DNA from: Treponema sp.
GTDB lineage: Bacteria; Spirochaetota; Spirochaetia; Treponematales; Breznakiellaceae
Assembly (NCBI GenBank): GCA_009785545.1
Contig: WQWD01000201.1
Span: 1 to 5,072 of the forward strand
Reading direction: 5' to 3'
DNA length: 5,072 nt
Below the pieces are notes generated by a model. That model saw only the letters and a program-made list of their open reading frames with translations, was not told where the DNA came from and searched no databases. Below are positions 1-4,824 of this stretch, one piece after another; position 1 is the first letter of the stretch; every line of letters begins with the position of its first letter. The position numbers were made by a program, and so were the translations under genes.

Positions 1-38
1 AGAAAGAAAAAAAGATGTTTTCCGGCTGTTCTGCTCAA
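1..38 (-). CDS. 5' end of a gene downstream of the OmpA-domain gene (partial, TTG start)
   Basis: Only the first 12 codons are in the window. The start is inferred from a perfect AAGGAG ribosome site (positions 50-45 on the minus strand) that overlaps the stop codon of the OmpA-domain gene, followed after 6 bases by TTG at 38-36. The reading is M-S-R-T-A-G-K-H-L-F-F-F: basic residues followed by a Phe-rich hydrophobic run, which resembles the beginning of a signal peptide or membrane helix. The tight spacing implies co-transcription and translational coupling with the upstream gene. The product cannot be named from this. No ATG lies nearby on this strand in the window, so TTG is the best start. 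Confidence 0.5.
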   Translation of the reverse strand, partial: MSRTAGKHLFFF

Positions 39-44
39 TTTATA

Positions 45-50
45 CTCCTT
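45..50 (-). promoter_or_regulatory. Ribosome binding site AAGGAG overlapping the OmpA-domain gene stop
   Basis: AAGGAG on the minus strand shares bases with the TAA stop (51-49) of the upstream gene and lies 6 bases before a TTG codon. A consensus site placed exactly at a gene end is the main reason to call a second gene here. Confidence 0.6.
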
Positions 51-942
51 AATTCTCCAATATAGTTATTTCTACACGGCGGTTTGCCGCCATTCCCTCC
101 GGCGTATCGTTATCTGCAACAGGATGTTCGGCTCCAAACCCCGTAGCGCTTATTTCCCAAGCTTCACGCACGCCAAGGTCAACCAAAAACGCCGCCACGG
201 CCTGAGCCCGTTCTGTAGACAAGCGCAACCTGCCTTCTTCGGTTCCTGCCAACGCAGTATGACCTGCAACCGCAATCCGTCTGCCGGGGATACTGCGCAA
301 AATGACCGCAATCCCGTACAGCTTTTCCCGCTCGTCGTAGGGAATCTCAATCGAGTCCGCCAAAAACTGTATGTCGGAGAGGCTTATCATTATGCCTTCG
401 TCAACAACAGTAACTTGGACATCTTCGTATTCTTCCAGTTGAATGTGAATCTGCTCGGCAAGCACAAGTAAATCTTCCTGCTCAAATACAAACTCAGGTT
501 CAGAGGCAATTGAATCTCCCACATGATCAAGAATCCTGCCAACCAAATAAAGCAAGTGTTCGCCAGAAACAAGCTGAGCCGGAGCAACTCTGCCATGCAC
601 AATTCCCAGAAATTCCATTTCACGGTACGCATAATGCGGAGAGTTTGTCCACCTGTATAAAAATCCGCCCCGTACGTCAAACGATCGCATAATAAGCAGC
701 GAAACGCCGTCAAGGCGAGCCGGACTATCGGGCGCTGCGTTTCTGGGCAGCCAATTTCGTTCCCTTGCAAACCGAAACGCATCGTCAGGGTCGGCAAACG
801 CCGCAGCATTGGCGGCATCAAGCACAAAGCGGGAAGCCTGCGCATACGTAACAACGTCAGTTGCCAAAAGGCGCTCTATTTCCGCCGCCGTACTTGCAGC
901 CAAAAAAGCCGGCCCCACGCACAACAAACACCCTACCGCCAT
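49..942 (-). CDS. Exported OmpA/MotB-domain protein (OmpA family)
   Basis: The 297-residue protein (from ATG at 942) is predicted to be envelope-located. Residues 1-19 are a hydrophobic export signal (GCLLCVGPAFLAAS). Residues about 20-140 form an N-terminal region that I cannot assign to a named domain but that resembles N-termini of treponemal OmpA paralogues (LDGVSLLIMRSF, NPHYAYRE-like). Residues about 145-182 are acidic. Residues about 183-297 are an OmpA C-terminal domain: IQFLADS, VAGHTA (225-230), LSTERAQAVAAFL (241-253) and GFGAEHPVADNDTPEG with NRRVEI (268-292). This domain normally holds peptidoglycan through diaminopimelate. The usual Asp of GHTD is Ala230, while the partner Arg (Arg245) is kept, so binding may be weakened or different. 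No ribosome site precedes the ATG. A good one lies upstream of an in-frame ATT at 984, which would add 14 residues (MKTIIAYIKQYKVL) and give a proper basic n-region. The gene is divergent from the cyclase. Confidence 0.9.
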   Translation of the reverse strand: MAVGCLLCVGPAFLAASTAAEIERLLATDVVTYAQASRFVLDAANAAAFADPDDAFRFARERNWLPRNAAPDSPARLDGVSLLIMRSFDVRGGFLYRWTNSPHYAYREMEFLGIVHGRVAPAQLVSGEHLLYLVGRILDHVGDSIASEPEFVFEQEDLLVLAEQIHIQLEEYEDVQVTVVDEGIMISLSDIQFLADSIEIPYDEREKLYGIAVILRSIPGRRIAVAGHTALAGTEEGRLRLSTERAQAVAAFLVDLGVREAWEISATGFGAEHPVADNDTPEGMAANRRVEITILEN

Positions 943-990
943 CAGAACTTTATACTGTTTTATGTATGCAATTATCGTTTTAATATCGTT

Positions 991-1000
991 CTCCCTTTTG
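991..1000 (-). promoter_or_regulatory. Ribosome binding site for the OmpA-domain gene, pointing to an AUU start at 984
   Basis: The minus strand reads CAAAAGGGAG. Its GGGAG core ends 6 bases before an ATT codon (984-982) that is in frame with the annotated ATG 14 codons later. No stop intervenes. The ATG at 942 itself has no purine-rich site. This makes the ATT a serious start candidate, although ATT starts are rare. Confidence 0.5.
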
Positions 1001-1029
1001 TTGCAGCATTTACGAGATTATGCTATTAT
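1001..1029 (+). promoter_or_regulatory. Candidate promoter for the cyclase gene (extended -10)
   Basis: An extended -10 element, TGC followed by TATTAT (1021-1029), is preceded 17 bases upstream by a weak -35, TTGCAG (1001-1006). Start of transcription would be near 1036, giving a leader of about 50 bases. Its -10 occupies the same base pairs as the -10 of the opposing OmpA-domain promoter, so the two polymerases should exclude each other. Confidence 0.45.
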
Positions 1030-1053
1030 ATACTACAGTGAAAAAAAAGTCAA
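1025..1053 (-). promoter_or_regulatory. Promoter for the OmpA-domain gene
   Basis: On the minus strand, -35 TTGACT (1053-1048) and -10 TATAAT (1030-1025) are separated by exactly 17 bases. This is close to the sigma-70 consensus. Transcription would begin near 1018, leaving about 34 bases of leader before the ribosome site-linked ATT at 984. The spacer contains an eight-base homopolymer (A8 on the plus strand, 1041-1048). Confidence 0.7.
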
Positions 1054-1085
1054 CCTTTTTGTAAAAAATTACTATTGGAGATTAT

Positions 1086-3806
1086 ATGAGCATGAAATGG
1101 AAAACCTTGCTTTGCGCCCTTGTTGTGTCGGTATTTTTTTCTATCATTTACGCAATCGGTGTCTTCGGCTCCCTGGGGTATCAGGTTTACGACTTCTTTC
1201 TGCGCTTCCGTGCCGAGCGTGTGCGTGACAGCAATGTTGTCTTTCTTAATGTCGATGATAACGCTATTGCGTATAACGGTGTTTTCCCATGGCCAAGATC
1301 GGTAACAGCCGACGGCATTTTGCGGCTCAAGGAATACGGCCTGCACGCTCTTATTTTTGATATCGAGTTTATCGACCGTGGACATCAGGGCGTGGACACC
1401 CTCTACTTAAACCGTGGTCTGCCTGCGGACTTTGACCGCAGTTTCTCGGAAATTAATTCCGCAGTGCAGGAAATTTTCGGAGCGGTCAGAGCAGGAATGT
1501 TACACGCCAACGACATCGACCGCCATACGCAAGCCTTCACGTTTTTTATCAACGAAGAACGATTGCGGCTTTTAACGAACGTCCAGCGCATAGCCAGAGA
1601 CAACGACGAATACCTGTTTCAGGCTTCCGAGTTGTTCGGCAGAAGCTGGGTTACACTAAACCTCCGCTCCGACCCTCTGCGAGGCGAACAGGCCGAGCGG
1701 AGATCCCTTGCAGAAGAACACTTTTCGCACAACATTACCGCCTCAGACAACGCCCACAGGGGAAACTTTGCGGACATTCTGCCTCCCTTGCCCGGTCTGG
1801 CTCTGTCTGCAAAAGGGGCAGGCTTTACCAACGTAGAAATTGACGCAGACGGTATCAGACGCCGCCTGTACCTTGCGCAAAACGTCCACGACCACTGGTA
1901 TCTGCAGCTTGTTATGCCCGCACTTATTCATTATCTTGGTTACCCCGATATAGAGCTGGAACGCCGCAGGTTAACCCTAAGAGACGCACGTTTGCCGTCA
2001 GGCGAAATTCAAACCATCACAATCCCTCTGGACACACAAGGACGAATGATAATTGACTGGCCGCCGCAAAATTACTTTAACAAGTTCCGCCATGTATCGT
2101 TTGTATATTTCGCCCTGCTGGATGATATTGAAGCGGGCATGGAAGAATATATCCGTGCGCTTAACACATCGGACATTCTTTTCTTTTCGCAAGCCGATGA
2201 GCAATTAGAACGTGCGCCCTTTCTGGTTATGGAACTCACGGAAATCTTTGACGCCATTCTTGAGACAAGAAACTACGCAATGCAGATGGTTTCTACAGAA
2301 ATGTTTGATTTATACGTAGAGCTTCGCCGCCACAGCCGCAGCCTTATTCGAGAGCTTCTTGACTCAGGCTTAACAGAAAGAATTATTTCCGCAGCGACAG
2401 AGCTGGTCGAACAATTCCCATGGCTTGCCGATGAAATTATCGACGAGGCCGAATACATTGTAACACTGGCAGAATTCCTTGATCTTAATCTGACTCGATA
2501 CGAAGAAATCGACAGTCACCTTGACAATGAGCTGCGCGGCAAGTTTGCAATTATGGGCCGTGTTGATACTGGAACCACCGATATTGGATCAAACCCTTTT
2601 TGGGGGGAATACATTAATGTCGGCACACACGGCGTTGTATTGGACATGATCCTTTCAGGATCGTTTATCACCTTTATCGATGAAATCTGGATCATACTGT
2701 TTACCATCGCTTTTGTAATGCTGTTTTTTGCGGCAAGCGCCAAACTCCCGCCCCTGCCAAGAACCGCATCGGGATTTATTGCGGTAATCGTTGTTATTGG
2801 CACGGCAATTGTGCTGTTTCGGTTTACCGGATTGTTTTTTAATCCTCTTGTAACAACCTTCGCCATGGTCGGAGCTGTCATCTTGCGGGAGGTAGTGTTA
2901 TACGCAAGCTCGGAGCGGGAAAAACAATTTATCCGCAAAGCTTTTTCGACGTATGTTTCCAATGAGGTTGTACAGGAACTTATTGACGATCCTTCCCGCC
3001 TTCAGCTTGGCGGAACCAAGCGTAACATGAGTGCACTTTTTACCGACCTGAAGGGATTTGCCACATTATCGGAAAAGCTGGATCCGGAAAGTCTGGTAAG
3101 TATTCTTAACCGCTACCTTACCGCCATGAGCGACATTGTTCTTGCGGAAAAAGGCACTATCGACAAATTCATCGGCGACGCCATTGTCGCCTTTTTTGGC
3201 GCACCGTCACATATGCCTGATCATGCGTTAAAAGCCTGCATTTCCGCTCTTACCATGAAACGAATCGAAAAGGATTTTAACAAAACGCTTCTGGAAAGCG
3301 GGCTTATTCCAGTCCCGCTTTTAACCCGAATCGGCATTAACACAGGAAGCATGGTCGCCGGAAACATGGGAACCGAAAACAAAATGAACTACACAATTAT
3401 GGGCAATGCGGTAAACTTGGCAGCCCGTCTGGAAGGCGCAAACAAACAATACGGAACATGGATACTTGCCTCTGACGCAACAGTCAGCGAAGCCGGCAGC
3501 CTTATTCTTTCCCGCAGAATCGACCGTATCAGGGTAATAGGCATCAACGAGCCGATACAAATCCACGAGCTGCTCAACACCCGCCAAAATGCGCCGCCGC
3601 AAGAAACCAATCTGGTCAACATATTCCACCAAGCACTTGATTATTACGAAAAACACAACTGGAAAGATGCGCTGGAAGGCTTTAAAGCGTCACTCGCAAT
3701 AGAAGGCGGCGGCCCGTCAGAAGTGTACATCAAACGCTGCGAAACTTTTCTGACAACACCGCCCCCCGCCGATTGGGATGGTGTGTACAACCTGACGGAG
3801 AAGTAA
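1086..3806 (+). CDS. CHASE2-domain class III adenylate cyclase, membrane-bound
   Basis: The 906-residue protein is predicted to make cyclic AMP from ATP in response to an extracytoplasmic signal. Order of parts: N-terminal membrane helix (about 7-28); periplasmic CHASE2 sensor (about 31-525, including LRGKFAIMGR at 483 on), carrying a mostly helical insertion at about 346-482; three membrane helices (about 534-551, 562-580, 585-604); a linker with YVSNEVVQEL; and a cyclase catalytic domain (about 646-830). Metal-binding Asp654 (FTDLKGF) and Asp698 (KFIGDAIVAFFG), the purine-selecting pair Lys694 and Thr770, and transition-state residues Asn777 and Arg781 (NLAARLE) are all present. A Lys/Thr pair favours ATP over GTP. 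Residues about 842-892 form a TPR-like helical tail (ALDYYEKHNWKDALEGFKASL). The start at 1086 follows GGAG after 5 bases; a second ATG two codons later is possible. It is divergent from the OmpA-domain gene. The ligand is unknown. Confidence 0.93.
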   Translation: MSMKWKTLLCALVVSVFFSIIYAIGVFGSLGYQVYDFFLRFRAERVRDSNVVFLNVDDNAIAYNGVFPWPRSVTADGILRLKEYGLHALIFDIEFIDRGHQGVDTLYLNRGLPADFDRSFSEINSAVQEIFGAVRAGMLHANDIDRHTQAFTFFINEERLRLLTNVQRIARDNDEYLFQASELFGRSWVTLNLRSDPLRGEQAERRSLAEEHFSHNITASDNAHRGNFADILPPLPGLALSAKGAGFTNVEIDADGIRRRLYLAQNVHDHWYLQLVMPALIHYLGYPDIELERRRLTLRDARLPSGEIQTITIPLDTQGRMIIDWPPQNYFNKFRHVSFVYFALLDDIEAGMEEYIRALNTSDILFFSQADEQLERAPFLVMELTEIFDAILETRNYAMQMVSTEMFDLYVELRRHSRSLIRELLDSGLTERIISAATELVEQFPWLADEIIDEAEYIVTLAEFLDLNLTRYEEIDSHLDNELRGKFAIMGRVDTGTTDIGSNPFWGEYINVGTHGVVLDMILSGSFITFIDEIWIILFTIAFVMLFFAASAKLPPLPRTASGFIAVIVVIGTAIVLFRFTGLFFNPLVTTFAMVGAVILREVVLYASSEREKQFIRKAFSTYVSNEVVQELIDDPSRLQLGGTKRNMSALFTDLKGFATLSEKLDPESLVSILNRYLTAMSDIVLAEKGTIDKFIGDAIVAFFGAPSHMPDHALKACISALTMKRIEKDFNKTLLESGLIPVPLLTRIGINTGSMVAGNMGTENKMNYTIMGNAVNLAARLEGANKQYGTWILASDATVSEAGSLILSRRIDRIRVIGINEPIQIHELLNTRQNAPPQETNLVNIFHQALDYYEKHNWKDALEGFKASLAIEGGGPSEVYIKRCETFLTTPPPADWDGVYNLTEK

Positions 3807-3847
3807 GGGGCGTTTGCGGTTAAGGGAGCGATAAGCAGTTTTTTCAC
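3644..3847 (-). pseudogene. Possible 5' remnant of a minus-strand gene, reading antisense into the cyclase 3' end
   Basis: A GTG codon at 3847 is preceded, after 6 bases, by GGAGG (3858-3854 on the minus strand), and a consensus promoter lies further upstream. The first residues, M-K-K-L-L-I-A-P-L, look like the beginning of an export signal. After about 14 codons the frame enters the antisense strand of the cyclase. There it reads as low-complexity, shadow-like sequence (PSQSAGGG, GPPPSIASDALKPSS) and stops at 3644. I interpret the first part as a real gene start whose body was lost. A genuine 67-residue overlapping protein or an antisense transcript against the cyclase end cannot be excluded. 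No family is recognised. Confidence 0.3.
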
Positions 3848-3998
3848 ACAGCACCTCCGCTTGTTATTAGAGTGGCAAAATACGCCGTATGGTGTGGGTT
3901 ACTTCAATCTTTTCTTTTAGAAAATTATCCAATTTCCATAACCTCATTCTGCCTTTTCAATAAAGAGAAGAGGGATTTTCTCCATGTTCATACAAAAT

Positions 3999-4027
3999 AT
4001 TTTACGAGACTGTTATTATTTTGTCAA
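3999..4027 (-). promoter_or_regulatory. Orphan consensus promoter directed toward the cyclase 3' end
   Basis: On the minus strand a perfect -35 TTGACA (4027-4022) is followed after exactly 17 bases by -10 TAAAAT (4004-3999). Transcription would start near 3992 and pass the GTG at 3847 into the cyclase antisense strand. AT-rich DNA produces chance matches, but a perfect -35, ideal spacing, and a downstream GGAGG-GTG together are more than expected. Confidence 0.45.
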
Positions 4028-4042
4028 TATATGATTTTTGGG

Positions 4043-4093
4043 TTAAAATCGTAGTCCAACAGCAATTCTAAAATGGTGTTTGCCCTCTGTAAA
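4043..4093 (-). pseudogene. Possible C-terminal strand of a lost outer-membrane beta-barrel protein
   Basis: On the minus strand a short open stretch reads FTEGKHHFRIAVGLRF followed by TAA (4045-4043). The alternating hydrophobic and polar pattern and the terminal Phe are characteristic of the last strand of an outer-membrane barrel. A stop (4096-4094) lies just upstream in the same frame, so at most a fragment remains. The match is short and could be chance. Confidence 0.25.
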
Positions 4094-4140
4094 TTAAGGA
4101 TAAACACCTAAAAAAGTAATATTTCAAAAATCTCCAGTAC

Positions 4141-4169
4141 TTGACATGCTGTAAATTATAGTTTACACT
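4141..4169 (+). promoter_or_regulatory. Promoter of the toxin-antitoxin module
   Basis: A perfect -35 TTGACA (4141-4146) and -10 TACACT (4164-4169) are 17 bases apart. Transcription would start at about 4176, the A of the toxin ATG, and no ribosome site is visible before that ATG, so the message may be leaderless. A palindromic operator candidate fills the spacer and -10 region. Confidence 0.55.
4150..4167. promoter_or_regulatory. Palindromic operator candidate, TGTAAA-N6-TTTACA
   Basis: Two perfect 6-base arms (4150-4155 and 4162-4167) lie between and over the promoter elements. Antitoxins of this class usually repress their own operon by binding such palindromes. The 10-base string CTGTAAATTA from the left arm is repeated at 4087-4096, a possible second site. 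Confidence 0.45.
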
Positions 4170-4175
4170 TAATTT

Positions 4176-4469
4176 ATGAAAGTACGCAAATCGGACTTAT
4201 TTATCAAATGGCTTAATAAACTCAAAGATAAAATTGGAAAGCATCTTATTTCCTCTCGTATCTCAAGATTAGAAGATGGCAATCCGGGAGATTGCTTCCC
4301 TATTGGTGATGGTGTGACCGAAATGCGTATTCATTACGGACCGGGATACAGGGTTTATTTTTTTGACACTGGCAAATAAATTATTATCCTGCTTTGCGGC
4401 GGTGACAAGTCCACCCAACAAGCAGATATTAAAAAAGCAAAAAAAATAGCAAAACTTTATAAGGAGTAA
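4176..4469 (+). pseudogene. Addiction-module toxin (Gp49/HigB-like, RelE/ParE superfamily) with an in-frame nonsense codon
   Basis: The gene reads as a normal-length toxin of about 97 codons except for one in-frame TAA at 4377-4379. Before it are 67 residues with the family's signature: KWLNKLKD, ARI-like SRISRLE, GNPGD, GVTEMRIHYGPGYRVYF. After it, in the same frame, comes the expected ending IIILLCGGDKSTQ, then KKAKKIAKLYKE and TAA at 4467. No frameshift is needed. Family members are usually mRNA-cleaving, ribosome-dependent RNases neutralised by the HTH protein encoded next. The 67-residue product lacks the last beta strand with the conserved LLCGGDKS, so it is probably inactive. A base error in the sequence or low-level readthrough are alternatives. 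The original residue was probably Glu, Lys or Gln, one substitution away. The 3' end contains the ribosome site of the antitoxin gene. Confidence 0.8.
4461..4466 (+). promoter_or_regulatory. Ribosome binding site of the antitoxin gene, inside the toxin 3' end
   Basis: AAGGAG covers the last two sense codons of the original toxin frame and sits 7 bases before the antitoxin ATG. In an intact module ribosomes finishing the toxin would reach this site. With the premature stop at 4377 that coupling is lost over about 85 bases, but the site itself is strong enough for independent initiation. Confidence 0.7.
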
Positions 4470-4473
4470 AAAT

Positions 4474-4782
4474 ATGAAAACAGCTGTAAAAGAAAAAATT
4501 ATTTTTAGCGATTGGGACATAGCAGAAACTCTTGAAACAAAAGAAGATATTGCAGCCTGTTTAGAGGTTGCTCTTTCTGAACCAAATACAAGTTTTTTAT
4601 TCAAAACGCTTGGGGCTTTGGCTCGCTCAAAAGGCATGACACAAATTGCCAGAGAGCTAGGCGTGACTAGAGAGGGTTTGTATAAATCTCTGTCTCCTGA
4701 TGGGCATCCTTCTTTTGAAACAGTTATTAAACTATTTGACCTTTTAGGCTTACAAGTAAAACTAGAACCAAAGAGTGCATGA
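4474..4782 (+). CDS. Addiction-module antitoxin, HTH DNA-binding (HigA-like antidote protein)
   Basis: The 102-residue protein matches the putative addiction-module antidote family, which pairs with Gp49/HigB-like toxins and represses the shared promoter. Residues about 10-37 (FSDWDIAETLETKEDIAACLEVAL in part) are the family's N-terminal segment. Residues about 45-95 form an XRE-type helix-turn-helix: LGALARSKGMTQIARELGV, then TREGLYKSLSPDGHPSFETVIKLF ending in LLGLQVKLEPK. The ATG has a clear AAGGAG 7 bases upstream. The order toxin-antitoxin is usual for this class. Length and motifs are intact, so it could still bind the TGTAAA-N6-TTTACA palindrome or cross-neutralise a related toxin elsewhere. 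The base composition is more AT-rich than the cyclase and OmpA-domain genes, which suits horizontal acquisition. Confidence 0.92.
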   Translation: MKTAVKEKIIFSDWDIAETLETKEDIAACLEVALSEPNTSFLFKTLGALARSKGMTQIARELGVTREGLYKSLSPDGHPSFETVIKLFDLLGLQVKLEPKSA

Positions 4783-4799
4783 ATTATAGTCAATTAACG

Positions 4800-4824
4800 C
4801 CCGTAGTGTCTCATCAACTACGGG
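4800..4824. repeat. Hairpin-forming inverted repeat after the antitoxin gene
   Basis: CCCGTAGT (4800-4807) and ACTACGGG (4817-4824) form a perfect 8-base stem with a 9-base loop. It lies 17 bases past the antitoxin stop and overlaps the stop codon of the convergent RCC1-type frame. No T-run follows on either strand, so it is not a standard intrinsic terminator, though it could still stabilise the 3' end of either transcript. Confidence 0.5.

Larger units (their letters stand above)
3807..4140. other. AT-rich gap between the cyclase and the toxin-antitoxin module
   Basis: No intact gene of convincing length is seen. The minus strand carries signs of an older locus: a possible barrel-ending peptide (4043-4093), a consensus promoter (3999-4027), two overlapping tiny frames without clear ribosome sites (ATG at 3947, 26 codons, MRLWKLDNFLKE onward to a stop at 3867; its ATG overlaps the TGA of a 15-codon frame upstream) and the ribosome site and GTG at 3847. 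A 7-base inverted repeat, GGTGTTT (4075-4081) and AAACACC (4102-4108), has no T-run behind it on the plus strand. A plus-strand 60-codon frame (3872-4054) has no ribosome site and no recognisable content. Confidence 0.6.

Noticed and set aside
124..471. Plus-strand 115-codon open frame opposite the OmpA-domain gene
   Set aside because: It lies wholly antisense to a well-supported coding region, has no ribosome site and no recognisable domain.
390..854. Minus-strand 154-codon frame within the OmpA-domain gene
   Set aside because: It is another frame of the same strand inside a gene with clear domain evidence; its Cys- and Leu-rich sequence looks like a frame shadow.
2516..2962. Minus-strand 148-codon frame opposite the cyclase
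   Set aside because: It is antisense to the cyclase membrane region, with no promoter, ribosome site or family resemblance.
3815..3844. Intrinsic terminator after the cyclase (imperfect stem before T6)
   Set aside because: The stem is only TGC/GCA plus TTA/TAA with a bulge, and the T-run is explained by the AAAAAA of the minus-strand Met-Lys-Lys start. It remains possible but weak.
3872..4054. Plus-strand 60-codon frame after the cyclase
   Set aside because: No ribosome site, AT-driven Phe/Leu-rich composition, and competing minus-strand signals in the same stretch.
4358..4364. T7 tract in the toxin gene as a programmed frameshift or sequencing-indel site
   Set aside because: The family sequence reads in the same frame before and after the tract, so the defect is the downstream TAA rather than slippage.
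4269..4793. Minus-strand 174-codon frame opposite the toxin-antitoxin genes
   Set aside because: The plus strand matches known toxin and antitoxin families here, so this long frame is a shadow.
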